A stretch of DNA of 64,000 nt from Fimbriimonadaceae bacterium (GCA_026129685.1 JAHCHO010000005.1:186001-250000), one strand, 5' to 3'. Counted from the first letter of the stretch, positions 1 through 8,366 are shown. A program made the numbers and translations. The notes: generated by a model not told the origin, from the sequence alone.

Positions 1-2
1 CC

Positions 3-1067
3 CGCCTCGACGTGTTGCGCGCCGAACAGCGCCTGCCCAGGGCCAACTGGCTTCTCGGCGGGGCGATCGGGCTGGCGCTCGTCGGCGGAATCCTCGCTTG
101 GGTCTACTTGCCGGAGCGAAAGGTCCGACGCACCGCGAAGGAGAAGCACGAAAGCCGGATCGCCTATGGCTTCCTCATGCCTTGGTTGCTCGGGATGCTG
201 TTCTTCACCCTCGGCCCGATGATCCTCAGCTTGCTGATGAGCTTCATGGACTGGGACGCGATCACGCCGGCGATGTACCGGGGAGTGAAGAACTACGTCG
301 AGCTCGGCACGGTGGACCCCTGGTTCTGGAAGTCGCTCCTCGTGACCTCCATTTACACGGTGGTCGCGGTTCCGCTCGGACTGGTGATCTCGCTGGCCCT
401 CGCCCTTCTTCTCAACGTGAAAGTGGCGGGGATGCCGCTCTACCGGACCTTCTACTATCTGCCGTCGCTGGCGAGCGGCGTCGCGTCGGCGCTCATCTGG
501 CGGCGGGTGTTCCAACCGGAAGGGGGTCTCCTTAACACGCTGATCTACGGCCCGGACGGGAACTGGAACTTCCTCGGCATCGCCTCCCTGCTCAAGACGG
601 TTTCGCCGGACGGCCCGGTGAACTGGCTCGGCAACGAAAAGACGGCCTTGGCCGCATTGATCCTGATGTCGGTCTGGGGAGCGGGGGGCGCGATGCTCAT
701 CCTGTTGGCGGGCCTGCAGGGCATCCCCCAGCATTACTACGAAGCGGCGACGATCGACGGTGCCGGTCCCTGGACGCGGTTCAAGTCGGTCACGATCCCG
801 CTCCTGTCGCCCTCGCTTCTGTTCTGCCTGATCACCGGCTTTATCGGCAGCTTCCAGGTGTTCACCCAGTCCTTCATCATGACGAGCGGCGGACCGAACG
901 GGGCCACCCTCTTCTACATGCTCCATCTCTACAACCAGGCCTTTATGAGCATCCGCATGGGCTACGCGAGCGCGATGGCCTGGGTGCTGTTCTTCGTGAT
1001 CCTGATCTTCACCGTGATCCAACTGCGCCTGACCAAGTACGTGTACTACGAAGCGGAGGCGAAATGA
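3..1067 (+). CDS. Sugar ABC transporter permease, MalF type (5' truncated by window edge)
   Basis: This is an inner-membrane permease subunit of a CUT1-type carbohydrate importer. The cytoplasmic EAA loop that docks on the ATPase is visible at about residue 244 counted from the GTG at base 12 (EAATIDGAGPWTRFKSVTIP), with hydrophobic helices on both sides. The frame stays open to the left edge, so the true N-terminus lies outside the window. An extra helix (about residues 16-36) precedes the usual permease start (RIAYGFLMPWLLG) and is followed by a strongly basic stretch, PERKVRRTAKEKHESR. By the positive-inside rule, whatever lies upstream of that helix should be extracytoplasmic. The gene overlaps the next permease by ATGA. 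No ATPase gene is visible in the window. Confidence 0.9.
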   Translation, partial: RLDVLRAEQRLPRANWLLGGAIGLALVGGILAWVYLPERKVRRTAKEKHESRIAYGFLMPWLLGMLFFTLGPMILSLLMSFMDWDAITPAMYRGVKNYVELGTVDPWFWKSLLVTSIYTVVAVPLGLVISLALALLLNVKVAGMPLYRTFYYLPSLASGVASALIWRRVFQPEGGLLNTLIYGPDGNWNFLGIASLLKTVSPDGPVNWLGNEKTALAALILMSVWGAGGAMLILLAGLQGIPQHYYEAATIDGAGPWTRFKSVTIPLLSPSLLFCLITGFIGSFQVFTQSFIMTSGGPNGATLFYMLHLYNQAFMSIRMGYASAMAWVLFFVILIFTVIQLRLTKYVYYEAEAK

Positions 1068-1948
1068 ACGCCCCCGTCACCGCCAAGGAATACGATCGCG
1101 TCGCCAAGCGATCGACCCGTGTCGGCGTCGTGATCAAGACGATCGTGCTCGCGATCCTGTTCGCCGGGGCGGTCAGCTTCATGGTGCCGTTCTGGGTGAT
1201 GCTCGTGATGAGCTTCAAATCGCCCGGCGAAATCGTGGTCTCGAGCGCGTGGTCCTGGCCGAAGGCGTTCACCTGGGACAACTTCAACCAGGTTCTCACC
1301 AGCCCGAACGTCAACTTCCTGCTGTTCTTCCGGAACTCGCTGTTCGTGACGACGTGCGTCACGGTGGGGGTGACGGGTTCCTCGGCGGTGGTGGCCTACG
1401 CCTTTGCTCGCCTCAAATTCGCGGGCCGCGATCGCCTGTTCCTCATCCTGCTGTCCACGATGATGCTGCCGGGGGTCGTGACGATGATCCCGAGCTACGT
1501 CATGTTCGCGAAGCTGCACTGGGTCAACACGTTCCTGCCGCTCACCGTGCCGGCGTTCTTCGGGGGCGGGGCCTTCAACATCTTCCTCCTCCGCCAGTTC
1601 TATATGGGGATTCCGCGTGAACTCGACGAGGCGGCCCTGCTTGATGGGGCGACGCACTGGCACATCTTCAGCCGTGTGATCCTGCCCCTCTCGGGCCCCG
1701 CCTTGGCCACCGTCGGCGTGTTTTGCGTGATCGGCACCTGGCGCGACTTCATGGGGCCGTTGCTCTACCTGAACGATCCCGATCTCCAGACGCTGGAACT
1801 GGGCCTGCAGACCTTCCGTGCCCTCAACGACGAGCGGTGGAACCTGCTGATGGCGGGGTCGGTCCTCGTTTCGATCCCCTTGATCCTGATCTTCTTCGTC
1901 GGACAGCGCTTCTTCGTGAAGGGCATCCAGATGACGGGGGGCAAGTAG
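1064..1948 (+). CDS. Sugar ABC transporter permease, MalG type
   Basis: This is the second permease of the CUT1 sugar importer and pairs with the upstream MalF-type subunit in the inner membrane. The 294-residue length, the N-terminal helix near residue 25-45 and the EAA loop near residue 187 (ELDEAALLDGATHWHIFSRV) are standard for the family. The start codon overlaps the previous stop (ATGA), so translation is probably coupled. The next gene, a fucosidase, begins one base after the stop, which suggests the imported sugar is a fucosylated or other plant or microbial oligosaccharide. That substrate is inferred from context only. Confidence 0.92.
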   Translation: MNAPVTAKEYDRVAKRSTRVGVVIKTIVLAILFAGAVSFMVPFWVMLVMSFKSPGEIVVSSAWSWPKAFTWDNFNQVLTSPNVNFLLFFRNSLFVTTCVTVGVTGSSAVVAYAFARLKFAGRDRLFLILLSTMMLPGVVTMIPSYVMFAKLHWVNTFLPLTVPAFFGGGAFNIFLLRQFYMGIPRELDEAALLDGATHWHIFSRVILPLSGPALATVGVFCVIGTWRDFMGPLLYLNDPDLQTLELGLQTFRALNDERWNLLMAGSVLVSIPLILIFFVGQRFFVKGIQMTGGK

Positions 1949-1949
1949 C

Positions 1950-3359
1950 GTGATCGTCTCGCATCCGTCCGGCCCCTTCGATCCCGAATGGCCTTCCTTG
2001 GAGCGGTACCGGGTGCCCGAGTGGTACCGGGACGCCAAGTTCGGCATCTTCATCCATTGGGGCGTGTACGCGGTGCCCGCCTTCGCCAACGAGTGGTATC
2101 CGCGCAACATGTACAAGCAGGGGACGCGCGAGTTCGAGCACCACGTCGCCACCTACGGAAGCCAGGCGTCGTTCGGCTACAAGGACTTCGTGCCCCGGTT
2201 CCAAGCCGAGCGTTTCGATCCGGACGCCTGGGCGGAGCTGTTCCGCGAGGCCGGGGCGCGGTACGTCGTGCCGGTGGCCGAACACCACGACGGCTTTGCG
2301 ATGTACGAGACCCGGCTCAGCCAATGGAACGCCAAAGCGATGGGTCCCTGCCGCGACGTGGTGGGGGAACTCGGGCGCGCCGTTCGGGATCGGGGCATGG
2401 CCTTTGGCGTGTCCTCGCACCGAGCCGAGCACTGGTGGTTCCTGAACGGAGGCCGGGAGTTTCCGTCCGACGTTCAGGACGCCGCCTACGCCGACTTCTA
2501 CGGTCCCGCCGCGCCGGAGGAAACCCAGCCCGACGCCGCCTTCTTGGAAGACTGGCTCGCGCGGTGCTGCGAACTGGTGGACAAGTTCCGTCCCCAGGTG
2601 TTCTGGTTCGATTGGTGGATCGAGCAGCCCGCCTTTCGTCCCTACCTGCAGCGCTTCGCCGCGTACTACTACAACCGCGCGGCGGAGTGGGGGGTCGGGG
2701 TCGCGATCAACTACAAGAACGAGGCTTACCCGGTCAAGGCGGCGGTGTTCGACGTCGAACGCGGCCAACTCGAAGAGACCCGCGAGCACTTCTGGCAGAC
2801 CGATACCGCAGTGGCGAAGAACTCCTGGTCGCACGTCGACGGTCTGGAATACAAGACGGCGGACTCGATGGTCCACGATCTGGTCGACATCGTGAGCAAG
2901 AACGGGTGCCTGCTCCTCAACATCGGACCGCGCGCGGACGGCACCATTCCGGAGGAGGACGCCGCGATCCTCCGGACGATCGGCTCGTGGCTGGCGACGA
3001 ACGGCGAGGCGGTCTACGCGACGCGGCCGTGGACGGTCTACGGCGAGGGGCCGACGCGGGTCGTCGGCGGATCGTTCCACGATACGGACCGGGCGCCCTT
3101 CACCGGGGAGGATATGCGCTTCACGACGCAAGGTGGGAACCTGTTCGTGACTTTGTTCGGGCGTCCGGAAGGCTCGGTCCTCGTGCGGAGCCTGGGACGG
3201 ACCATGCGCCTTGCCGCCCGCCCGGTCGTCGCCGTCGAATCGCTCGCGTCCAACGAGACGTTGCCGTTCGAGCAGACGGACGACGGACTCCGGTTCCCCT
3301 TCCCGGCGCTGCCGGCGGCGCCCGCATATGCGTTCCGAGTTCGGTTCGCCGAGGGTTAA
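1950..3359 (+). CDS. Alpha-L-fucosidase, GH29
   Basis: It hydrolyses terminal alpha-L-fucose by a retaining mechanism. The N-terminal catalytic domain shows family landmarks: WYRDAKFGIFIHWGVYAVPA near residues 25-45, the EHHDGFAMY segment, and PQVFWFDWW, whose Asp (about residue 221) fits the GH29 nucleophile. The last ~130 residues look like a beta-sandwich accessory domain. There is no signal peptide, so the enzyme should be cytoplasmic and act on imported oligosaccharides. It starts with GTG one base after the permease stop and is the third gene of that operon. Confidence 0.92.
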   Translation: MIVSHPSGPFDPEWPSLERYRVPEWYRDAKFGIFIHWGVYAVPAFANEWYPRNMYKQGTREFEHHVATYGSQASFGYKDFVPRFQAERFDPDAWAELFREAGARYVVPVAEHHDGFAMYETRLSQWNAKAMGPCRDVVGELGRAVRDRGMAFGVSSHRAEHWWFLNGGREFPSDVQDAAYADFYGPAAPEETQPDAAFLEDWLARCCELVDKFRPQVFWFDWWIEQPAFRPYLQRFAAYYYNRAAEWGVGVAINYKNEAYPVKAAVFDVERGQLEETREHFWQTDTAVAKNSWSHVDGLEYKTADSMVHDLVDIVSKNGCLLLNIGPRADGTIPEEDAAILRTIGSWLATNGEAVYATRPWTVYGEGPTRVVGGSFHDTDRAPFTGEDMRFTTQGGNLFVTLFGRPEGSVLVRSLGRTMRLAARPVVAVESLASNETLPFEQTDDGLRFPFPALPAAPAYAFRVRFAEG

Positions 3360-3398
3360 CGGCACGCAGAAGGTCGCGGCCGACGACGGCGGACCGGG

Positions 3399-4016
3399 TC
3401 AAGCCCCGGCGGTCGCAAAGAGACGTTCGATGGCGCCCGCCGCTTCGATCAGGACGGCTTCGAGAGGTTGCGTGCCGTCCACGAGGACCCATCGGTCCGG
3501 CTCGGCGGCGGCCTCGGTGAGGAACCCTTGCCGGACACGGCGATGGAACTCGAGCGATTCGGCGTCGAGTCGGTTGCTTTCCGTCACCCGGGCGAGGCCG
3601 ACCTCGGTGGGGACGTCCACCAAGATCGTGAGGTGAGGCGTCAGTCCCTGCGTGGCGAAGGCGTTCCAGGCGCGGAGCTGCGCCCGGTCGAGCCCGCGTC
3701 CGTAGCCTTGGTAGACCACGGTGGAATCGGCGTGACGGTCGCACAGGACGAGCGCGCCGCGCGCGAGGGCGGGGCGAACGATGCCGGAAACGTGTTCCGC
3801 GCGGTCGGCGAGGAACAGGAAGAGCTCGGCTCTTGGCTCGAGGTCCTCGCCCTCCAGGAGAAGTCGGCGCACCGCCGCGCCGAACGCGCCCGCTCCCGGC
3901 TCCCGCGTGACCAGAACTTCCCGTTCCGCTTCATAGCGGGCGGCGAGCGACCGGACGAGGGTGGATTTGCCCGCGCCCTCCGGCCCTTCGAAGGTGACGA
4001 ACAGGCCGCTGATCAC
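3399..4016 (-). CDS. tmk: Thymidylate kinase
   Basis: It phosphorylates dTMP to dTDP in the cytoplasm. At 205 residues it has the normal bacterial length. The P-loop is FVTFEGPEGAGKST at the N-terminus, the DRx motif appears in LCDRHADSTVVYQGYGRG, and the lid/Asp region follows as LTILVDVPTEVGLARV. It begins with GTG inside the stop of the asparaginase-like gene (GTGA overlap), so the two genes are probably co-transcribed and translationally coupled although unrelated in function. Confidence 0.95.
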   Translation of the reverse strand: MISGLFVTFEGPEGAGKSTLVRSLAARYEAEREVLVTREPGAGAFGAAVRRLLLEGEDLEPRAELFLFLADRAEHVSGIVRPALARGALVLCDRHADSTVVYQGYGRGLDRAQLRAWNAFATQGLTPHLTILVDVPTEVGLARVTESNRLDAESLEFHRRVRQGFLTEAAAEPDRWVLVDGTQPLEAVLIEAAGAIERLFATAGA

Positions 4017-5044
4017 GGGCGCTCATAGAGGTACGCCAGGGGGCGCATCGCGTTGGTCGTGCCGTCGTGGACGGCGAAAGTTCCGCCCTTGTATATGCGG
4101 GCGCCGCCGAACTCGCCCTTCTTGTTCACCGCGTAGAAGTTCACCTCGAAGTTGGGCCGTTCGGGGGCGCGGAGAAGTTTCGGGTCCACGGTGTAGCGGC
4201 AGATTCGGCGCAGCACGTCGAGGCAGGCCTCTTCCGGGGTCATGCCGTGCCGCATGTTCTCGACCACGATTCGGCTCCCGGAGGACAGAATCACCGCCTC
4301 GCCGCGCCCGGTCGAACCCGCCGCGCCAACCTCGTTGTCCACGTAAAGACCCGCGCCGATGATCGGGGAGTCGCCTACCCGACCCGGAATCTTGTAGGCC
4401 AGGCCGCTGGTGGTCGTCACGCCGCTGAGTTCGAACTTTTCGTTCAGGGTGAGGCAGGTGATGGTGCCCGTCGGACGGGGCGCATCCTGGGCCCCTCCGC
4501 TGGGCGGCTCCTCGTAGTCGTCCTCTTTCGACAAGGATTCCTTCCATTTGACCCACGCCTTACGGGCGGCGTCGGTGAGGAGATTCGCTTCCTCGAAGCC
4601 GTGCATCCTTGCGAACTCGAGCGCGCCCGCCCCGACGAGCAGGATGTGGTCGGTCCGATCCATGACGACCTTGGCGACCCGTGAGGGGGTCTTGATGTTC
4701 TGCAGGGCCGCGACCGCGCCCGCTTTGTAGGACGGACCGTGCATCACGCAGGAGTCGAGTTCGACGACGCCCCGTTCGTTCGGCAACCCACCGTAGCCGA
4801 CGCTCATGTCGTTCGGGTCTTCCTCCACGATGTTCACCCCGGCGATGGCAGCGTCGAGTCCGTCCGCCTTGGCCCGGAGCAGTTCCATCGCCTTGGCGGT
4901 GGCGCGCAGGCCGTTGCCGGAGGAAACGGCCACGGGCATCCCCCGGTTCGGCGAGGTCTGGGCACGTCCGACGGGGGTGATCCCGGTCAGTCCGACGGCG
5001 GCGCCGGCGGCCAACAGGTCGCGTCGCGAGAGGGAGCGGCTCAT
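4013..5044 (-). CDS. Tat-exported N4-(beta-GlcNAc)-L-asparaginase / isoaspartyl peptidase family protein
   Basis: This is an N-terminal nucleophile hydrolase of the asparaginase-2 family, expected to self-cleave before a Thr in the TGTITCL motif and then act on glycosylasparagine, isoaspartyl or asparagine substrates. RVGDSPIIGAGLYVDN and GSTGRGE are typical substrate-binding segments. The ATG at 5044 was chosen because it places a twin-arginine signal (SLSRRDLLAAGAAVGLTG) at the very N-terminus; a longer in-frame start at 5077 would bury it. The protein is therefore probably exported folded. It is the first gene of a two-gene unit with tmk. Confidence 0.88.
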   Translation of the reverse strand: MSRSLSRRDLLAAGAAVGLTGITPVGRAQTSPNRGMPVAVSSGNGLRATAKAMELLRAKADGLDAAIAGVNIVEEDPNDMSVGYGGLPNERGVVELDSCVMHGPSYKAGAVAALQNIKTPSRVAKVVMDRTDHILLVGAGALEFARMHGFEEANLLTDAARKAWVKWKESLSKEDDYEEPPSGGAQDAPRPTGTITCLTLNEKFELSGVTTTSGLAYKIPGRVGDSPIIGAGLYVDNEVGAAGSTGRGEAVILSSGSRIVVENMRHGMTPEEACLDVLRRICRYTVDPKLLRAPERPNFEVNFYAVNKKGEFGGARIYKGGTFAVHDGTTNAMRPLAYLYERP

Positions 5045-5138
5045 GTCGCGTAGTGTTTCGCGGCTCGAAGCGCGCATCCCTCCCGAATCGCCGACGTGAC
5101 CCGAAACCGTGCCTGTGGAAAACCAAGGAAGAAAGTCC

Positions 5139-5166
5139 TTGACAATGCATCAGTTTGTGATAATAT
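5139..5166 (+). promoter_or_regulatory. Sigma-70-like promoter of the ECF sigma gene
   Basis: A perfect TTGACA (5139-5144) is followed after 16 bases by TAATAT (5161-5166). Read with a shorter spacer, the overlapping GATAAT at 5159-5164 is preceded by TGT, as in an extended -10. Transcription should begin near 5172, which rules out the in-frame ATG at 5165 and supports the ATG at 5192. Confidence 0.7.
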
Positions 5167-5191
5167 GTTGAGCAAGCAACGAGTTGATGCC

Positions 5192-5794
5192 ATGACCGAA
5201 ACGAACACGCTTGAGCCTCTGGAACTGACCTGGACGCCGTCCGCCGCCGACGGAGAGCGCTTCGAGCGAATGCTCGGGGACACGCGCAAGCGCGCCTACT
5301 CGATGGCGCTTCAGTTGACGCGGAACCCGACGGACGCGGAAGACCTGATGCAGGTGACGCTCCTGAAGGCGTGGCGTGGGTTCGACGGCTATCAGCCGGG
5401 ACGGCCCTTCCTCAACTGGCTGCTTCGCATCATGCAGCGGGCCTACCTGGACTCGCGCCGACGCGGGAACCCGGTGCGCAACGCCGAGTCCCTCCATTCG
5501 ATGGTCAGCCCCCACGACGGCGACGTTCAGGAGATTCCGATCCCGGACGACTCGCCGGGTCCCGATGGGCTCTTGATGCGGTCCGAACTCGCAGAAGCGG
5601 TCACGGCGGCCCTTCGCGAGTTGCCGGAGGTCTACCGCGCGGCGATCGAGATGTGCGACCTGCAGGACATGAGCTACGCCGAGATCGCGGACGTGCAGGG
5701 CACGACGATCGGCACCGTGCGGTCGCGCATCCATCGCGGCCGGCGGATGCTGCGGGACCTCGCCATCCAACGCGGGATCGGCCCGATCCGCTGA
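5192..5794 (+). CDS. RNA polymerase ECF-type sigma factor
   Basis: This is an alternative sigma factor that directs RNA polymerase to a small regulon. The 200-residue protein has region 2 (YSMALQLTRNPTDAEDLMQV, then FLNWLLRIMQRAYLDSRRR) and region 4 with a helix-turn-helix (MSYAEIADVQGTTIGTVRSR). A promoter at 5139-5166 fixes the start at 5192. No anti-sigma gene lies beside it: upstream is a divergent asparaginase-like gene and downstream a convergent oxidoreductase. Its control is therefore either distant or transcriptional. Confidence 0.92.
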   Translation: MTETNTLEPLELTWTPSAADGERFERMLGDTRKRAYSMALQLTRNPTDAEDLMQVTLLKAWRGFDGYQPGRPFLNWLLRIMQRAYLDSRRRGNPVRNAESLHSMVSPHDGDVQEIPIPDDSPGPDGLLMRSELAEAVTAALRELPEVYRAAIEMCDLQDMSYAEIADVQGTTIGTVRSRIHRGRRMLRDLAIQRGIGPIR

Positions 5795-5816
5795 CGCGGA
5801 CCGATCCCGGTACGGT

Positions 5817-7124
5817 TCAGAGTTCCCAGCCTTTGCGGTAGACGGGACGGATCAGGGGCTCGAACTCGTCGGTGCCCTTCGTCTTGAGCCGGCGAGCGTC
5901 CCACTCCACCCGCCGGCCGTCCGCCCAGACCGCCAGATTGCCGAGGAGAACGGTCTCGGTGAGCGGCCCAGAGTAGTCGGGCACATGCCCTCGCGGCGCC
6001 TTGCCGCCCTGGGCGGCAAGGACCAACTCGGTGAAGTGGCCGGGGGACCGATCATATGGCACGTCCGCCAGTTCGCCGCCCCCCACGATCTTGGTCCCAC
6101 CCCCGTATTCGCCGGGAAAGTAGAGGGTCGCTTTCTCAAGGACGATGAGGCAGCCGTTGCCGTCGTAGGCGATGCCGGGGGCCAGGTCGGGCGGAGGCTT
6201 CTGCCCGCCGTCGTACCACGTCAGGTTCAGGGCGGGCCGATCTCCGCGAGGACCGAACTCGTAGGTCACGACCGACCACACCGGAAACGTCTCCTTGTTG
6301 TTGCCGGAGGTTTTGGCCTGAACGGCGAGGGGGTCGCGCAGATCGAGGGCCATGAAGGGCAGGTTCATGCAGTGGCACCCGATGTCGCCGAGCGATCCGG
6401 ACCCAAAGTCCCACCGTCCGCGCCAGGCGAAGGGATGGTAGCCCTCGGCGTAGGGGCGTTCGGGGGCGGGGCCGAGCCAGACGTCCCAATCCACGTGCGG
6501 CGGAACCGGCTTGGGCTCCGGGCGCCCGACACCCTGGGGCCACCATCCGGCGGCACGGTCGGTCCAGCAATGGACGTCCTTGGCCTTGCCATAGACGCCG
6601 GACCGGATGGCGGCGACGGCGCGGCGAAGGTTGTCGTTGGCGGTCCCCTGGTTGCCCATCTGGGTCATGACCTTGTGATCGCGGGCGAGCTGGGCCAAGC
6701 GACGGGCCTCGAAGATCGTGCGGGTAAGGGGCTTTTCGCAGTAGACGTGCTTGCCCGCGCGCATAGCCAGGGCGGCGGCGGGAGCGTGGTTGTGGTCGGG
6801 CGTACTGACCACGACGACGTCGAACTCCTTGTGCATCGCGTCGAACATCCGGCGGTAGTCGGAGAACGTGGCGGCGCGCGGGTGGGCGAGCATCCCTTTC
6901 GAGCGGGTCTCCGCGTCCACGTCGCAGAGGGCCACGATGTCACCGTGGCGGGCCGCCTCTTCCATGTTGCTCCAACCCTTGCCACCGACGCCGACGATGG
7001 CGAAGCGGAGACGGTCGCCCGGCTTCTTCGTCGCCTGGGCCTTGGATCTGGCGCCGAGGGCAAGACCGAGAGCGGTCGCGCCCGATACCTTGAGGACGTC
7101 GCGTCGAGAGAAATCGTAGGCCAT
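5817..7124 (-). CDS. Tat-exported GFO/IDH/MocA family oxidoreductase
   Basis: This is a dinucleotide-dependent oxidoreductase of the glucose-fructose oxidoreductase family, probably acting on a sugar or sugar acid. A twin-arginine signal (FSRRDVLKVSGATALGLALG) starts at residue 5. The Rossmann fold follows at about residue 38 (RFAIVGVGGKGWSNM), and the conserved EKPLTRTIFEARRLA segment at about 130. The C-terminal half is the expected substrate-binding sheet domain. Its substrate cannot be read from the sequence. A hairpin with a T-rich tail (7188-7215) sits in its upstream region. Confidence 0.9.
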   Translation of the reverse strand: MAYDFSRRDVLKVSGATALGLALGARSKAQATKKPGDRLRFAIVGVGGKGWSNMEEAARHGDIVALCDVDAETRSKGMLAHPRAATFSDYRRMFDAMHKEFDVVVVSTPDHNHAPAAALAMRAGKHVYCEKPLTRTIFEARRLAQLARDHKVMTQMGNQGTANDNLRRAVAAIRSGVYGKAKDVHCWTDRAAGWWPQGVGRPEPKPVPPHVDWDVWLGPAPERPYAEGYHPFAWRGRWDFGSGSLGDIGCHCMNLPFMALDLRDPLAVQAKTSGNNKETFPVWSVVTYEFGPRGDRPALNLTWYDGGQKPPPDLAPGIAYDGNGCLIVLEKATLYFPGEYGGGTKIVGGGELADVPYDRSPGHFTELVLAAQGGKAPRGHVPDYSGPLTETVLLGNLAVWADGRRVEWDARRLKTKGTDEFEPLIRPVYRKGWEL

Positions 7125-7187
7125 GTTCAGAACACCCGACCCTTAGGTTTGGCGTCGGCCGGCGGATTCCTTTCGGCAAAACAAAGA

Positions 7188-7215
7188 GCCCCGACGGCGG
7201 TTCGCCGTCCGGGGC
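7188..7215 (-). terminator. GC-rich hairpin, minus-strand terminator or attenuator
   Basis: GCCCCG (7188-7193) and CGGCG pair with CGCCG and CGGGGC (7210-7215) around a short loop. On the minus strand the stem is followed by CTCTTTGTTTTG. It lies between the two duplicated elements and the start of the oxidoreductase gene, so it either ends residual read-through or attenuates that gene. Confidence 0.55.
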
Positions 7216-7235
7216 CCGCAATAAGGCCAACGGGA

Positions 7236-7324
7236 GAAAAATGGGGCGCAATTCTGTCGATGCGCCCCTACTCCTCTCTCAACAGTCAGTGTGTGTAGGA
7301 GACGTCCCGTGAAGGATGTCTAGT
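7236..7324 (-). repeat. Tandem 3' element, copy 1 (two hairpins, terminator-like)
   Basis: This 89-base unit is repeated at 7377-7467 with the same sequence except for one loop. On the minus strand it has a first hairpin, AGACATCC with GGACGTCT (one wobble) around a TTCACG loop, a ~35-base constant linker, then a GGGGCGCA/TGCGCCCC stem with loop 7251-7260 followed by ATTTTTC. That is the form of a rho-independent terminator. It follows an 18-codon orphan reading frame (7320-7373). Confidence 0.75.
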
Positions 7325-7373
7325 TGGTCAAGTCGTTCACACCAAAGGCGGAGAGATCGCCGTTTCCGATGGA
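7320..7373 (-). pseudogene. Orphan 17-residue C-terminal coding remnant
   Basis: Between the two duplicated elements the minus strand reads SIGNGDLSAFGVNDLTN then TAG, and the TAG lies inside the repeat copy. It has no start codon of its own and runs upstream straight into the terminator stem of copy 2. It resembles the tail of a lost gene that once carried the same 3' element. It is unlike the end of the adjacent PEP-CTERM protein. This could also be chance, as the frame is very short. Confidence 0.3.
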
Positions 7374-7376
7374 GGG

Positions 7377-7467
7377 GAAAAATGGGGCGCACTTTTTCTC
7401 TCGTGCGCCCCTACTCCTCTCTCAACAGTCAGTGTGTGTAGGAGACGTCCCGTGAAGGATGTCTAGT
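7377..7467 (-). repeat. Tandem 3' element, copy 2 (terminator of the PEP-CTERM gene)
   Basis: This 91-base copy begins three bases after the TGA of the PEP-CTERM gene on the minus strand. It has the same two hairpins as copy 1. The terminator loop (7392-7403, 12 bases) differs from copy 1 while both stem arms are identical, followed by ATTTTTC. It most simply acts as the transcription terminator or processed 3' end of the PEP-CTERM mRNA. Confidence 0.75.
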
Positions 7468-7470
7468 GGA

Positions 7471-8286
7471 TCAATTCTTGCGTCGGCGCCGGGCCAAGAG
7501 GCCGGCCGCACCAACGGCGAGGGCGATCATGGAACCAGGCTCGGGTACGGCGGTACCCTCGACCTTGAACGGCAGATCGTATTTCAGGAACGAACCGGTC
7601 GCGACGCCGTTGTTCGTGATCGAGCTCTGCATCGGCGCGAAGTTTCCGCTGCTCACCGAGTCCTGGGAGTAGAGCGCGTTCGCGGTGCCGGGGGACGGGC
7701 TGACCATGGGCTGCCACGGGCCGCTGACGATCGAGCCGGTGAAGGCCCAAGCCATCGTGTAGGTTCCCGCGCCGAGCACGAGGGGGCTGCCGAGGTTCGC
7801 CGTCACTTCCATGATCGGCCGGGTCGTGTCGAGCGTTCCCGCCGCGTTGAAGATGCGGTAGATGTTGGTGAACGACGTCGAGGACATACGGTTCGTCGTG
7901 AAGTCGCCGAAAACGCCCGCGTTGCTCGGATGGGTAGGCGTCGTGTTGTAGATCTTGACGAACAGGCCGGTGATGGTGGAGGTGTTGCCGCTACCCGTTT
8001 GGTACGAGTAGAACTTAAGGCTGTTGATCGTCCAAGTGAACCCGGCGCCGATGGTGAAATCGTCGGCCACGTGGGAGGGACCACCGCTCGCGTCGCTCGC
8101 GTTATCGGCCAAGAATCCGGCGGTACTGTTGATCGCGCCACCCGCCGCGGTGCCGGTCGAGTCGGCTCGGCTCACGTTGGACCCACCGAGGGTGCCGGTC
8201 AAGAGCGGACCGTTGTCAAACAACAGGTCGGCGGACGAGGGAAGTGCGCTCGCGACGAGCGCAACGGCCAATGCCAGTCGCTTCAT
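7471..8286 (-). CDS. PEP-CTERM sorting domain protein
   Basis: This is a secreted surface protein expected to be processed by an exosortase. It has an N-terminal signal peptide (MKRLALAVALVASALPSSA) and a Ser/Thr/Gly-rich beta-type body of about 220 residues. It ends in the sorting signal: VPEPGSM, a hydrophobic stretch (IALAVGAAGLLA), then the basic tail RRRRKN. No exosortase gene is present in the window. A strong SD (AGGAG) precedes the ATG at 8286, and a promoter lies at 8367-8395. The function of the body domain is unknown; it may be an extracellular matrix or sheath component. Confidence 0.9.
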   Translation of the reverse strand: MKRLALAVALVASALPSSADLLFDNGPLLTGTLGGSNVSRADSTGTAAGGAINSTAGFLADNASDASGGPSHVADDFTIGAGFTWTINSLKFYSYQTGSGNTSTITGLFVKIYNTTPTHPSNAGVFGDFTTNRMSSTSFTNIYRIFNAAGTLDTTRPIMEVTANLGSPLVLGAGTYTMAWAFTGSIVSGPWQPMVSPSPGTANALYSQDSVSSGNFAPMQSSITNNGVATGSFLKYDLPFKVEGTAVPEPGSMIALAVGAAGLLARRRRKN

Positions 8287-8366
8287 GTTCTATCTCCTAC
8301 TCGGATTCACCTCAAGGTCGGGCTTTCGCCACGCCTGCCCTCAAGGGGCGGGTGCTTCCACTGATG

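Noticed and set aside
5096-5191. Longer starts for the ECF sigma factor at 5096 and 5165
   Set aside because: The promoter at 5139-5166 overlaps or follows both, so neither ATG would be on the mRNA.
8287-8365. A c-di-GMP (GEMM) riboswitch in the PEP-CTERM leader
   Set aside because: A GAAA tetraloop and nearby stems are present, but the conserved GEMM core bases are not.
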